A stretch of DNA of 54,583 nucleotides, taken from positions 1 to 54,583 of the forward strand of contig PZPC01000033.1 of assembly GCA_003045895.1 (NCBI GenBank), given 5' to 3'. The notes below the pieces were generated by a model, which saw only the letters and a program-made list of their open reading frames with translations, searched no databases and had not been told where the DNA came from. This stretch comes from Bacteroidota bacterium. Lineage in GTDB: Bacteria; Bacteroidota; Bacteroidia; Chitinophagales; Saprospiraceae. The translations under genes were made by a program, and so were the position numbers. Positions 25,495 to 35,117 of the stretch are shown piece by piece (the stretch's first letter is position 1; every line of letters starts with the position of its first letter).

Positions 25495-25528
25495 GGTAAA
25501 CGTGTAAAAGTGTAAACGTGTAAAAGGG
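25495..25528. repeat. GTGTAAA-type intergenic tract
   Basis: The short gap between recN and the T9SS cargo gene is filled by four tandem near-repeats of GTGTAAA(A/C). Similar tracts occur at 191-226, 32166-32270, 46785-46816 and 48497-48513. Confidence 0.55.
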
Positions 25529-25535
25529 CGGGCTT

Positions 25536-27194
25536 TTACCCAAAGCCAATGAGTTCCCGGGCATTTTCCAGGGCAGAATCACTGGGCGGACTCTTGCTGA
25601 GCATGGTGGCGATAGCGCGCACCCGCTCCTCGGTCAGCAATACGCGGACCTTGGTGGTGGTTCGGTTGTCTTCTTCTTTTTTATACACAAAGAGGTGCTC
25701 ATCTGCCCGGGCGGCCACCTGGGGGGAGTGCGTAATGACGACCACCTGGTGGTGGCTGCTGAGTTGGCGCAGGATACGTCCCATTTTGAGGGCGACGTCA
25801 CCGGAAACACCGCTGTCTATTTCGTCGAAGATAAGGGTAGGCAGCGCCATGGCGCTGGCCACCAATGATTTGGTCACCAGGGTCAGGCGGGAAAGCTCGC
25901 CGCCGGAGGCGACCTGTTTGATGGGCTTGGGAGCGCTGCCTTTGTTGGCGGTAAAGAGAAACTGGACTTCGTCGATCCCGACGATCGACAATTCCGGCAA
26001 GGGCTGAAAGTCAACCAGCAGCTGCGCGGCTGGCATGGCCAGATCTGCCAGGGTAGTAGCTACCTGGCTGGCAAAATCGGGCGCTACCTGGCGGCGGCGT
26101 TGGCTGAGCGCTTCGGCCTGGGTGCGCAACTGCCGTTCGGCGGTCTTCACGGCTGCGGAGAGGGTGGCGATCTCTTCGTCTATGTTTTCGATCCCGGCCA
26201 GCTGCTCGGTCAGGTCGGCCTGGATGGCCAGCAATTCGGCAATTTCGGTTACCTGGTGTTTCTTTTGCAGGCGGTAGATGAGGTCGAGCCGGGTTTGCAA
26301 ATCCAGGATGCGCGCCGGATCGTATTCGGTTGCATCGGCGTGGCGCTCGAGGTCGGCGCCAATATCCGTCAGTTCCTCGGTCACGAGGAACAGGCGTTGC
26401 TGGAGGGCATTCACCTGGGCGTCTACCCTGGCGGATCCTTGCAAGGACTGGGTCAGCGCCTGTAGCTGGCTCAGAATGGATTGCTCATTTTCACACAGCC
26501 CCTGGAAAGCTTCGGCCGCCGACCGCTTGGTGTCTTCCGCGTGGGAAAGGCTGGAAAACTCGGCTTCGAGCGTGGCCTGCTCGTTGGGCAGCAAGGCGGC
26601 GGCACGCAGTTCTTCGAGTTGAAACTGGATAAATTCCAATTCGCGGCTGGCGCTGGAATTTTGTTCTTCCAGTCGGTGCAGGCGTTGTTTTTTGCGGTGG
26701 TAGTCGCGGAAGCCCACCTGGTAGGTGCGCAACAGTTCTCCGTTATTGGCCAGGGCATCCAGCAGGCGCAATTGAAAGCTCATCTGGTGAATATCGAGGG
26801 TATCAAATTGCTGGTGCAGATCGATGAGCACGGCGCTCAATTGCTGCAGCACCTTGATGCTGGCGGGGGTATCATTGACAAAAGCCCGGGATTTGCCGCT
26901 GGGCGTAATCTCCCGCCGGATGATGAGCTCGTCTTCGTAATCCAGGTCATTGTCCGCAAAAAAAGCCTCCAGGTCATAGCTTGCTACCTGGAAGCGACCT
27001 TCAATCACACACTTTTCCCTGGGGTCATAGAGGGATTTGGTATCCGCCCGTTCCCCCATAATGAGGCCCAGTGCGCCGAGAATAATAGATTTCCCCGCGC
27101 CCGTTTCTCCGGTGATGATCGTCAGCCCCTTGGGAAAACGAATATCCAGCGTCTCGATGAGCGCATAATTCTTGATGTGAATGCTTTGGATCAT
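25536..27194 (-). CDS. recN: DNA repair protein RecN
   Basis: 552 aa, full family length. Walker A GETGAGKS follows the typical start (MIQSIHIKNYALIETLDIRF). Two coiled-coil arms occupy about residues 170-380. The C-terminal ATPase half has the signature-like VASGGELSRL and Walker B LPTLIFDEIDSG. RecN is an SMC-like ATPase that works early in double-strand-break repair. A TAnnTTTG promoter lies about 32 nt upstream of the start. Confidence 0.97.
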   Translation of the reverse strand: MIQSIHIKNYALIETLDIRFPKGLTIITGETGAGKSIILGALGLIMGERADTKSLYDPREKCVIEGRFQVASYDLEAFFADNDLDYEDELIIRREITPSGKSRAFVNDTPASIKVLQQLSAVLIDLHQQFDTLDIHQMSFQLRLLDALANNGELLRTYQVGFRDYHRKKQRLHRLEEQNSSASRELEFIQFQLEELRAAALLPNEQATLEAEFSSLSHAEDTKRSAAEAFQGLCENEQSILSQLQALTQSLQGSARVDAQVNALQQRLFLVTEELTDIGADLERHADATEYDPARILDLQTRLDLIYRLQKKHQVTEIAELLAIQADLTEQLAGIENIDEEIATLSAAVKTAERQLRTQAEALSQRRRQVAPDFASQVATTLADLAMPAAQLLVDFQPLPELSIVGIDEVQFLFTANKGSAPKPIKQVASGGELSRLTLVTKSLVASAMALPTLIFDEIDSGVSGDVALKMGRILRQLSSHHQVVVITHSPQVAARADEHLFVYKKEEDNRTTTKVRVLLTEERVRAIATMLSKSPPSDSALENARELIGFG

Positions 27195-27225
27195 CTGCTC
27201 AAACTGACTTTCTTAGAATTAGCAA

Positions 27226-27233
27226 CAAAAGTA
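27226..27233 (-). promoter_or_regulatory. Bacteroidota -7 element of recN
   Basis: The minus strand reads TACTTTTG, a perfect TAnnTTTG, about 32 nt before the recN ATG. I found no convincing -33 TTG at the expected distance. Confidence 0.5.
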
Positions 27234-27374
27234 CAGTTTTTAAGACATTTTTGGCGTTTTTTCGGCGTTCTTAAATTATTTGTTGGCGAATCCGATGATT
27301 TGTCTTTTCTTACCGTTTGATTTGTTGTAAAAGAACCCCAATTTTCTAATTTCCCCATCACAATAGCAACCAAT

Positions 27375-27872
27375 ATGAAAACCACGCCCCGATTTGTTCC
27401 CGTTATTCCCAGTTTGTTGCTGGTATTTTTTATGCTGAGTTGTTCGCCCGAAGGGCACGTCAAAGGCTGGCAACCCCTGGATTTGCTGCCCTACGGCGTA
27501 CCGGTTTCGGTATTGGCGCCGCCGGAAGCGGCTGTCAAAATTGGCCGTTTGAATTCTGCCTTGCTCAAAGACCTGACCATCGAAGGTGGCGCCGACTACA
27601 ATATCCAGCTGTTTTACAGCCCGGCCGTTACCAATGATATTGCCCGGTTAAAGAATGACCTCTTGCAGAATGTCCGCGCCAATCGCTATTTTCGGAAAAT
27701 TGTCTCGGAAGAAGTGGCCGGATTTATTTACCAATCCATGATTGACAGCACCGCCAGCTACGGCTTCCGGTTTGTAAAATTGCAGGGCGACCTGGAACTC
27801 AATTTCCAAACCGGCATGAGCCATTTGTTCTCACTCGAAGATGCACAATTGATGTACGAAGCGGTAAAGTAA
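27375..27872 (+). CDS. Lipoprotein of unknown function
   Basis: 165 aa. The leader MKTTPRFVPVIPSLLLVFFMLSC has a lipobox cysteine at residue 23. The mature domain is short alpha/beta: PVSVLAPPEAAVKI, DLTIEGGADYNIQLFYSPA, and FRFVKLQGDLELNFQTG. I recognise no family. It is transcribed away from recN and precedes the nucleotidyltransferase by about 65 bp, possibly in one transcript. Confidence 0.78.
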   Translation: MKTTPRFVPVIPSLLLVFFMLSCSPEGHVKGWQPLDLLPYGVPVSVLAPPEAAVKIGRLNSALLKDLTIEGGADYNIQLFYSPAVTNDIARLKNDLLQNVRANRYFRKIVSEEVAGFIYQSMIDSTASYGFRFVKLQGDLELNFQTGMSHLFSLEDAQLMYEAVK

Positions 27873-27937
27873 GGCACGAATAAAGATATATTCCTTACCT
27901 TGGACGGGTTGACCACCCCCCTAATTAAGCAGCTCTT

Positions 27938-28939
27938 ATGAAAGCTATTATCCCCGTTGCCGGAGCAGGAAAGCGCTTACGTCCGCTGACTTACACCCAG
28001 CCCAAGCCACTGATTCCCGTGGCGGGTAAGCCTATTATTTCTTTTATCATTGACCAGCTGCTCAAAGCAGAGGTAACAGAATTCGTTTTCATCCTGGGCT
28101 ACCTGGGCGAAAAAATAGAAATTTACCTGCAGGAGAACTACCCCCAGCTCGATGCCGTTTTTGTGCACCAAACCGACCGCCTGGGCTCCGGCCACGCCTT
28201 GTGGACCGCCCGGGAAGCCATTGCTGATGCCGATGAAATCGTCATCTTTTTTGGCGACGTAATCATTGATGCCAACGTCACGGAAATCGTCAACAACCCC
28301 AACTCTTGTCTGGCCATCAAGAAAGTGGCCGACCCGCGCCAGTTTGGGGTAGTGGAACTCAACAGCGAAGGCAAAGTGCACCGCTTGATCGAAAAGCCGC
28401 GCATTCCCAAGTCCGACCTGGCTATGGTCGGGGTGTATAAGATCAAAGAAGTCGACCTCCTGCTGGATGCGCTATCGTTCAACATCACCCGCGAAATCAA
28501 GACCAACGGGGAATACCCGCTCACCGATGCCCTCATGCGCATGGTGGAAAGAGACGTGCTCTTTGACATCTATCCGGTAGACAACTGGTTCGACTGCGGA
28601 CAACGGGAGGTGCTCCTGGAGACCAATGCCACCTTTCTGGACCGGGATGGGTTTGCCTCCCAGGACATTGATGATTTGGAAAATTCCATCATCATCCACC
28701 CCGTGAGCATTGGGCAGGACTGCAAGATCATCAACAGCATCATTGGACCCCACGTCACGGTGGGCGCCAACGTGACCATCGACAACGCCATCATCAAAGA
28801 CTCTATCATCGGCAACTACTCCAGCATCAAAGAAGTGATGCTGCAGCGCTCGGTAGTTGGCAACGACACCTCCATTACGGGCCTGCGCCAGAGCCTCAAT
28901 ATCGGCGACAATACCGAGATCGACTTCAGCAACGGTTAA
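27938..28939 (+). CDS. Sugar-1-phosphate nucleotidyltransferase with beta-helix tail
   Basis: 333 aa. Residues 1-240 are an NTP_transferase domain: nucleotide-binding VAGAGKRLRPLTYTQPKPLI, LGSGHALWTAREAI, FFGDVIID, and EKPRIPKSDLAMVGVYK. The C-terminal ~90 residues are hexapeptide left-handed beta-helix repeats (IGPHVTVGANVTIDNAII). It should activate a sugar phosphate, most likely glucose-1-phosphate with dTTP or UTP, for surface polysaccharide. No sugar-pathway genes are adjacent, so the exact substrate is open. Confidence 0.9.
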   Translation: MKAIIPVAGAGKRLRPLTYTQPKPLIPVAGKPIISFIIDQLLKAEVTEFVFILGYLGEKIEIYLQENYPQLDAVFVHQTDRLGSGHALWTAREAIADADEIVIFFGDVIIDANVTEIVNNPNSCLAIKKVADPRQFGVVELNSEGKVHRLIEKPRIPKSDLAMVGVYKIKEVDLLLDALSFNITREIKTNGEYPLTDALMRMVERDVLFDIYPVDNWFDCGQREVLLETNATFLDRDGFASQDIDDLENSIIIHPVSIGQDCKIINSIIGPHVTVGANVTIDNAIIKDSIIGNYSSIKEVMLQRSVVGNDTSITGLRQSLNIGDNTEIDFSNG

Positions 28940-28954
28940 TGACCCGCCCCACGC

Positions 28955-31900
28955 TTACCACCGGATAGCGCCCATGCCCGCTTGCCACAATTGCTGGTTC
29001 AAGGCGGGTACTTCTACGTCCAACAGGGTTCGTGCTACTGCCCGGTGCTGTGCCCAGGTCGCATTGAGTTCGGCCAGGCGATCAATGACGGGTTGGATCA
29101 CGCGCGGAATATCGCTTTCGGTCTGGTTGATCAGAAACAGGTAATCAGCCGTAAAACCATTGCGGTAATTTTCCACATCATCGTAGGCTTTCGACTTGCG
29201 CTGCACCAGGAGCGCATCCCAATCTCCCAGTTTTTTCAGCAGGGCTTCGCCAGACTGGCGCAAATCCTTCCCAGCGGTCCGGGCTGCTGGCCGGGACAAC
29301 AGGTCTTTCACCTGCCGGCGAATGGTATCCAGGGTATTGACCAATTGGTGCATCTCGTTCAACTGGGCGGTCGCGGCCGTCATAAATTTATCGTAAGCCT
29401 GGTAACCGGCGTCATCCGTCGGGTACAACGGGTTGGCAAGTACCTGGCCCACCACGCTGCTGGTTTTACTCCCTTGGGTCAAGGTGAGGGTGTAAGCGCC
29501 GGGCGCTACTTTGTGTCCGCGGTAACTCCCTTCAATGTAAACCCCGGGCACACCCAGGCGGGTAGCGTGGCGCAGGTCCCAAACGATGCGGTTCAACCCC
29601 GGCTTAGCTGCCAGGGCCGGATCGGTTGACGGGCCGCCGTCCCATTCTTCCATCTCCGCTTTCACCGAAATGAAGCTGCGGATCAAGCGGCCCCGGGCAT
29701 CCCGGATTTCGAGTACCAGTGCGCTGGAATCCTTGGTGGTGGGTAACTGGTAGTAAATGACCAGGCCATTGGCCGGGTTAACGCCCCGGAGCGGGTTGGT
29801 GCCGTCTACTTTGGCGGCGCTGCTGTTCAGCTCGCTGGAGCCATTGACCAGCAGGGCATCCTCGGGCAGGTAGACCTGGAAGGCAGCCGGTTCGGCCTGT
29901 TTTTGCCGCAGAAGTGGCAGGTCGTCCAAAATCCAGAAGCCGCGCCCGGCGGTAGCCACGATGATGTCGTCGTGGCGGATAGCCATATCCGTAACCGGTA
30001 CTACGGGCAGATTCAGTTGAAAAGGCTGCCAGTTGGCCCCGTCGTCCAAAGACAGGTAGAGTCCGGTTTCGGTGCCCGCCAGGAGAAGCCCACGGCGTTG
30101 CCCGTCGGCCCGCACTACCCGCGTGTAAGCGCCCGCGGGGATTCCTTTGTTGATCTTGGCCCAGGTCTGGCCGTAGTCGTGGGTCACGTAAAGCCCTGGG
30201 GCATGGTCGTTGAACTTGTAACGCGTAGTGGCTATATAGACGGTAGCCGGGTCGAACGGCGATACCTCGATAGCGTTGACGAGGCATTCGGCCATGCCAG
30301 CGGGCGTCACATTCTGCCAGCTTTTGCCGCCATCTCTGGTCAGCTGTACCAGGCCGTCGTCGGTTCCCACCCAGATGACGCCCGCTTCCTGGGGCGACTC
30401 CAACAGGTAGCTGATGGTTCCGTAGTTTTCGGCACCTACAGCCTCGTTGGTGTAGGGCCCGCCACCTTTACCTTGCTTGTCTTTTTCGTTGCGCGTCAGG
30501 TCGGGCGAAATTTCTTCCCAGGTTTGCCCCATGTCCTGGGTGCGCAACACGTACTGGGCGCCGTGGTAGTAGGTGTTTTTTTGGTGGGCCGACCACACAA
30601 TGGGTGCGTTCCAATTGAAGCGGTAGCGCATCTCGCTGGCATCCAGTGCCAGGTACTGGATGGGTGCCGCCATGATGTTGGTCGCGGCTTCGGCTTTGGT
30701 GTCCAGTACTTCGATGGTCCCCAGGTAGCTGCCGCCCAGCACGTAGCGCGGATCATCGGGGTCGAAAGCCAGGAAGGCGCTCTCGCCACCCGCCGAGTAG
30801 GTCCAGCTGCGGTGGTCGATGCCCCCGCTGTTCGGTTCCCGGCTGGCGAGTACCACCGAACTGTTGTCCTGTTGGCCACCGTAGACCCGGTACGGGAAGC
30901 GGTTGTCCACATTTACCCGGTAGATCTGGGCGGTAGGCATATTGCTTTGGGTCGACCAGGTCTGGCCCCAATTGAAGGTGATGCCGGCACCACCATCGTC
31001 GGCGAGGACCATATTCTTTGGGTTGTCCGGATTGATCCACAGATCGTGGTAGTCGCCGTGAGGTCCATCCATGACCTCCCAGGTCTTACCGCCGTCGATG
31101 GAGCGCAGCATTTCAGCGCTCATCACGTAGACCACATTTTCGTTCCGGGGATCCACAAACACCTCAATGTAGTACCAGGCGCGCTGGATGAGGCGGTGGT
31201 CGTCGCTGATCCTGGTCCAGTTTTTTCCGGCATCGCTGGAGACGAACAGTCCGCCGAGTTCCTGTTCAGAATCGCTTTCGATCAGGGCGTAAACTTTGTC
31301 GGGGTTGCTTTGGGCTACCGCCACAGCCATCTTGCCCAGGGCATCGGGCAGGCCTTCCTCGATTTTTTGCCAGGTCTTACCCGTATCGGTCGACTTGTAC
31401 AACCCGCTCCCCGGGCCACCGCTGATGACCTTCCAGGGTTTGCGGCCGTGTTCCCACATGGCGGCGTACAGCACGGAAGGATTGCTTTTGTCCATATCCA
31501 ACTCCACACAACCCGTATTTTGATCTACGAAAAGGACTTGTTGCCAGGTGGCACCCCCATCGGTACTTTTGTAGATGCCCCGCTCCTTGCTGGGGCCGTA
31601 CAGGGCGCCCTGGGCGGCGACGAACACCGTATTGGGATCGTCGGGATGGATCACGATGCGGGAAATATGCTGGGTGCCCGCAAGCCCGATTTTCTGCCAG
31701 GTTTTGCCCGCATTGGTCGATTTGTAGACGCCGTCGCCGTAGGACGTCATCACGCCGCGCACGGCGTGTTCCCCCATCCCGCAGTAGACCACGTTGGGAT
31801 GGCTCGCCGAAACGGCTACCGCCCCCACTGAGCCCGTGGCGAAGAAGCCGTCGGAAATATTGTACCAATACTGGCCGGCATCCTCCGTCTTCCAGAGTCC

Positions 31901-32095
31901 CCCACCGGTGGTGCCCATGTAATAGGTGAGCGGGTCACCCACCACGCCCGTTGCCGTGACGGAGCGCCCACCCCGAAAGGGGCCAATGCTGCGCCATTTC
32001 ACGGCTTCGAAATAACTGTTGGGTGCCATGGTGGGCTGTGCCAGCACAGCCGTCAGCACGAGGCTGACCAGCAGGGTAAGGGAAAACTTGTTCAT
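28955..32095 (-). CDS. BNR-repeat / sortilin-like glycosyl-hydrolase-type exoprotein
   Basis: 1046 aa. A Sec signal ([20 protein letters not shown]) is followed by a long run of Asp-box (BNR) repeats such as [45 protein letters not shown], and [11 protein letters not shown], forming one or two beta-propellers through about residue 720. The C-terminal ~300 residues contain an Ig/FlgD-like segment ([16 protein letters not shown]) and a helical end. Proteins of this type are annotated as glycosyl hydrolase or VPS10-like, but Asp-boxes alone do not show an enzyme. No T9SS sorting domain is evident. Confidence 0.85.
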   Translation of the reverse strand: MNKFSLTLLVSLVLTAVLAQPTMAPNSYFEAVKWRSIGPFRGGRSVTATGVVGDPLTYYMGTTGGGLWKTEDAGQYWYNISDGFFATGSVGAVAVSASHPNVVYCGMGEHAVRGVMTSYGDGVYKSTNAGKTWQKIGLAGTQHISRIVIHPDDPNTVFVAAQGALYGPSKERGIYKSTDGGATWQQVLFVDQNTGCVELDMDKSNPSVLYAAMWEHGRKPWKVISGGPGSGLYKSTDTGKTWQKIEEGLPDALGKMAVAVAQSNPDKVYALIESDSEQELGGLFVSSDAGKNWTRISDDHRLIQRAWYYIEVFVDPRNENVVYVMSAEMLRSIDGGKTWEVMDGPHGDYHDLWINPDNPKNMVLADDGGAGITFNWGQTWSTQSNMPTAQIYRVNVDNRFPYRVYGGQQDNSSVVLASREPNSGGIDHRSWTYSAGGESAFLAFDPDDPRYVLGGSYLGTIEVLDTKAEAATNIMAAPIQYLALDASEMRYRFNWNAPIVWSAHQKNTYYHGAQYVLRTQDMGQTWEEISPDLTRNEKDKQGKGGGPYTNEAVGAENYGTISYLLESPQEAGVIWVGTDDGLVQLTRDGGKSWQNVTPAGMAECLVNAIEVSPFDPATVYIATTRYKFNDHAPGLYVTHDYGQTWAKINKGIPAGAYTRVVRADGQRRGLLLAGTETGLYLSLDDGANWQPFQLNLPVVPVTDMAIRHDDIIVATAGRGFWILDDLPLLRQKQAEPAAFQVYLPEDALLVNGSSELNSSAAKVDGTNPLRGVNPANGLVIYYQLPTTKDSSALVLEIRDARGRLIRSFISVKAEMEEWDGGPSTDPALAAKPGLNRIVWDLRHATRLGVPGVYIEGSYRGHKVAPGAYTLTLTQGSKTSSVVGQVLANPLYPTDDAGYQAYDKFMTAATAQLNEMHQLVNTLDTIRRQVKDLLSRPAARTAGKDLRQSGEALLKKLGDWDALLVQRKSKAYDDVENYRNGFTADYLFLINQTESDIPRVIQPVIDRLAELNATWAQHRAVARTLLDVEVPALNQQLWQAGMGAIRW

Positions 32096-32165
32096 ACTCG
32101 TGTTAATTTTACGAGGGTGAAGCTAGGGAATTTTTGGGAAAGCCAGTAGGAGGAAATTGGAGGGG

Positions 32166-32270
32166 GGTAAAAGGGTAAAAGTTTTCGAAGTGGGAGGTGG
32201 GAAGTGACTCGAAGTCGGAAGTTTGAAGTCAGGAGTAGCCGCGTTTAAAAGTTAGACAAGTGTAAACGGG
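32166..32270. repeat. GTAAAA / GAAGT low-complexity intergenic tract
   Basis: Two blocks of GGGTAAAA are followed by degenerate GAAGT repeats (GAAGTGGGAGGTGGGAAGTG, then GAAGTCGGAAGTTTGAAGTC) and TTTAAAAG...GTGTAAAC. It resembles the GTGTAAA tracts at other intergenic sites. No gene is seen from 32096 to 32405. Confidence 0.5.
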
Positions 32271-32322
32271 AGGCAGAGCGAGGTCCGTCGTATCTCTTGC
32301 CGCGAGCCGCCTAATCAAAATT

Positions 32323-32360
32323 AGTCAGGGCTTCTTTCGTTAACGAAAGAAGCCCTGACT
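32323..32360. terminator. 38-bp perfect palindrome, probable terminator of the OmpA gene
   Basis: Positions 32323-32341 and 32342-32360 are exact reverse complements (centre GTTAAC). On the minus strand, a second hairpin with ACCAAG/CTTTGGT and a T run precedes it (about 32370-32400), directly after the stop of the PorE-like gene. The pair would end that transcript before the exoprotein gene. Confidence 0.6.
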
Positions 32361-32405
32361 GGTAATAAAAAAAACCAAAGAAAATCAGCTTGGTTTTAGC
32401 CAAGC

Positions 32406-35042
32406 TTACAACTTCAACTTAAAGCTATAGTTGAGCATCTCCACGATGGGATGGCCCTGGTTGTCGTTGTTGCGCAGGTAGATGTCGATATCAATGGTCT
32501 CGTCCTCGTCCTTTTCGGAGCTGTCGAAAACCACGTGGAGCGTACCCGACTGGCCGGGCTTGAAGGTCTTACCTACCAGTTCGTCCTGGTTGGTGGTGGT
32601 ACAATCGCAGGCTGAGATCAGATCAATCACGAGGTTGCCCGTGCCCTTGTTGGTGAAGGTATAGCTGAACGTGCGTTTCTCGCCTTTGGGTACCGTGCCG
32701 ATACTTTTCGTGCGCTCGGTAAACTGCATGATGGGCAAGCCTTTCAGGTTCGTCTGGCCGTGCAGGGAAGACATGGTAGAAACTTTCACCGGATCCGGCT
32801 GGGTCGTGCGGGGTGCAGCCACCGCAGGACGTACTGGCGTGCTGGCCTTAACGGCTGGTGCGGCAGCAGGGGGGCTTACCGGACTGCTGGCTGCACCAAT
32901 ATCATTACCGCGATCCTTGTCATCCTGCTTCTTCAGGCGGGTTGTTTTGATCTTGATGCTGGTTGGTCCTTCGATGATCTTGAACTCCGTCCGCCGATTT
33001 TGCTGGTGGGCTTCTTCCTGCTCTGCTTCGGTAGCGAGGGTCTTGATGAAATCTTCGGTAAGGATATCACCTTCTTTGAGGAAAGCCAATTTTTCGGCCA
33101 ATTTGGCGGTCACCGTCTTGGGCACCGTTTCGCCGTAACCCTGGGCTACGATACGATCCCGGCCAATACCCATACGCATCAACCAGCGGCGTGCAGATTC
33201 GGCCCGGCGCTGGCTCAGGTCTTTGTTGTAGTTGTCTTCCCCGCGGGCATCGGTATGCGAGCCCAGTTCAATTTTCATGTCGGGGTATTCGTTCATGAGT
33301 TCGAAGATCGTCTGGAGGTCGATTTCCGACTGCTTGGTGATGCGGTCATCGTCGAAGTCGTAGAGGATATTTTCCAGCTCGATGGGCTGCTCAATTTCTA
33401 CCGTGATGAATTCCGGTTCCTTCGGCCGCGGCTTGAGGTACATGCGCTGCTCGATGGTCTTGCTGTCGGTAATGCCCACGGTGTTGAACGTCATGGTGTC
33501 CGGAAAATAATCCGGGTGGGTTGCAATGAGGGTGTAGGCGTGCTCAAAGGTGAGTCCGTAGTTGAATACGTTGCCGTTGTTCATGGTCAGCGACTGGGTG
33601 CCTTCGACACCGGCGGCCACACTGCCGTCAATCAGTTGCACGGTAGCGCCCATCAGCGGCTCGCGCTTGGTTTTGCCATCCTCCTGGATGTTTTCGCCAA
33701 AGGCCCCTACTACGAGGTCCACAAACTGGCGGGCAATAGCGAAGGAGTAGATGTCGTCACAGCAGGTTTTGCCCTGCACCGAGCGCCCTTCGGGCCGGTT
33801 GGAGGTAAAGAAACCCCGGTAGCCATCGTCGAAGAGGCGGAACGAAATTTCGTCGGCAGCCGTGTTGTAGGCCTTACCCATGTTGTTAGGCGCACTCCAG
33901 TTGGTACCGTTCCACACGGCGTAGAAGACGTCCTGACCACCCAGCGAGGGGTAGCCGTCGGAGCTGAAGTAGAGGGTGCCGTCGAACCAGAATGGCGTGT
34001 ATTCGTCGCCGGGAGTATTGATGGAGGGGCCCAGGTTGACGGGGTCACCATAAACGCCTTCGCCCTGGTAAGTGGCGTAGTAGATATCCAGGCCGCCTTC
34101 GCCGCCTTCCATATTGCTGGTAAAGAAAAGCACTTCCTTGCCGTACAACTCCCCTACCGAGGGTTGGAGGGCGAGGTAATCGCCGTTGACACCAACCACT
34201 TCGTTGGCGCTTTTCCAGTCGTCGTCACCACCTTCGCTGAGGTAGATCTTGCTTTCCGAGGGCACGTTGCCCGTGAGTTTGATCCGGTTGAAGTACATGC
34301 GGCGGCCATCGGGCGACAGCGACACGTTGGCACTGTGGTAGCCCGGACGGTTGATCTCGGGGCCCAGGGGTACGGGGTCGCCGTAACCATCCTTTTCGCT
34401 GACGGCCGACATGTAGATACGGGCGTATTTTTCCGGGTCATTTTCATCGTCCATGATGATGATGTCCTTGCCAACCCAAGAGGCAAAATACAGGATGGTA
34501 CCCGCCGGATTCAGGGCCGGGGTATACTGAGACACCGGGGTATTGATGGTCTTGCGATCCAGGGCTTCTACCGTTACGCCTTTGGCGTTGCCGGGCATCG
34601 ACATGCCGAGTTCGGCGCCGTTAAGTTCTATCTGAGCCAGCTGCTTTTTCTGCGCATCGGTACCGATGGCGAGGTAAGTTTGAAACTCTTCAATAGCTTC
34701 GTCGTATTTGCCCTGCATCTTCAGGATGCGCGCAAAATCGTAGTGGGCTTCGGTGAAGACATTGTCCTTGTCGCGGCGCAGGAGTTGCTTGTACCAGCGT
34801 TCGGCGGTACGGTAGTCGCGCAATTGCATATTGATTTCTGCCAGCAGGGGTACCAGGGCGTCGTCCTTGCGGTCGTCGTAGGCTTCTTCGTACTGGGTAA
34901 GCGCATTGGCGTAGTCTTTGCTGGCCAGAGCCTCTTCTCCCAACTGTAACTTGGTTTCGTAGGAAGAAGTACTAATGGGCTGCGCCAGCACCAGGTAACT
35001 GGGCAGCAACAGACAGAAAATCAGGCTAAAAATATTTCTCAT
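32406..35042 (-). CDS. PorE-like OmpA protein with C-terminal DUF1573 domain
   Basis: 878 aa. Order of parts: signal peptide (1-20), TPR repeats (~30-150), PD40/WD-like propeller (~180-420), a carboxypeptidase-regulatory-like Ig domain (~450-545), OmpA peptidoglycan-binding domain with IELGSHTDARGEDNYNKDLS (~553-693), an Ala/Pro-rich linker, and a DUF1573 domain with ACDCTTT (~774-878). The first five parts match PorE of the type IX secretion system, which anchors the machine to peptidoglycan. The terminal DUF1573 is an addition. The next upstream gene on this strand is PorP/SprF, the usual neighbour. Confidence 0.88.
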   Translation of the reverse strand: MRNIFSLIFCLLLPSYLVLAQPISTSSYETKLQLGEEALASKDYANALTQYEEAYDDRKDDALVPLLAEINMQLRDYRTAERWYKQLLRRDKDNVFTEAHYDFARILKMQGKYDEAIEEFQTYLAIGTDAQKKQLAQIELNGAELGMSMPGNAKGVTVEALDRKTINTPVSQYTPALNPAGTILYFASWVGKDIIIMDDENDPEKYARIYMSAVSEKDGYGDPVPLGPEINRPGYHSANVSLSPDGRRMYFNRIKLTGNVPSESKIYLSEGGDDDWKSANEVVGVNGDYLALQPSVGELYGKEVLFFTSNMEGGEGGLDIYYATYQGEGVYGDPVNLGPSINTPGDEYTPFWFDGTLYFSSDGYPSLGGQDVFYAVWNGTNWSAPNNMGKAYNTAADEISFRLFDDGYRGFFTSNRPEGRSVQGKTCCDDIYSFAIARQFVDLVVGAFGENIQEDGKTKREPLMGATVQLIDGSVAAGVEGTQSLTMNNGNVFNYGLTFEHAYTLIATHPDYFPDTMTFNTVGITDSKTIEQRMYLKPRPKEPEFITVEIEQPIELENILYDFDDDRITKQSEIDLQTIFELMNEYPDMKIELGSHTDARGEDNYNKDLSQRRAESARRWLMRMGIGRDRIVAQGYGETVPKTVTAKLAEKLAFLKEGDILTEDFIKTLATEAEQEEAHQQNRRTEFKIIEGPTSIKIKTTRLKKQDDKDRGNDIGAASSPVSPPAAAPAVKASTPVRPAVAAPRTTQPDPVKVSTMSSLHGQTNLKGLPIMQFTERTKSIGTVPKGEKRTFSYTFTNKGTGNLVIDLISACDCTTTNQDELVGKTFKPGQSGTLHVVFDSSEKDEDETIDIDIYLRNNDNQGHPIVEMLNYSFKLKL

Positions 35043-35117
35043 ACCTCGAAAGGGTTGCTTTTTGATTAGTATAGTAACGTATTTCCGGGATTATTTAGGG
35101 TGTGGGAGGCGCCAAAT

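Noticed and set aside
25495-25528. CRISPR-like repeat array
   Set aside because: The repeats are too short (7-8 bp), contiguous and without spacers, and no cas genes are present.
29903-31831. 642-codon plus-strand open frame
   Set aside because: Antisense to the BNR exoprotein, with no recognisable domain. It is the usual open antisense frame in GC-rich genes.
32760-34949. 729-codon plus-strand open frame
   Set aside because: Antisense shadow of the PorE-like gene; the real frame has clear TPR, PD40 and OmpA motifs.
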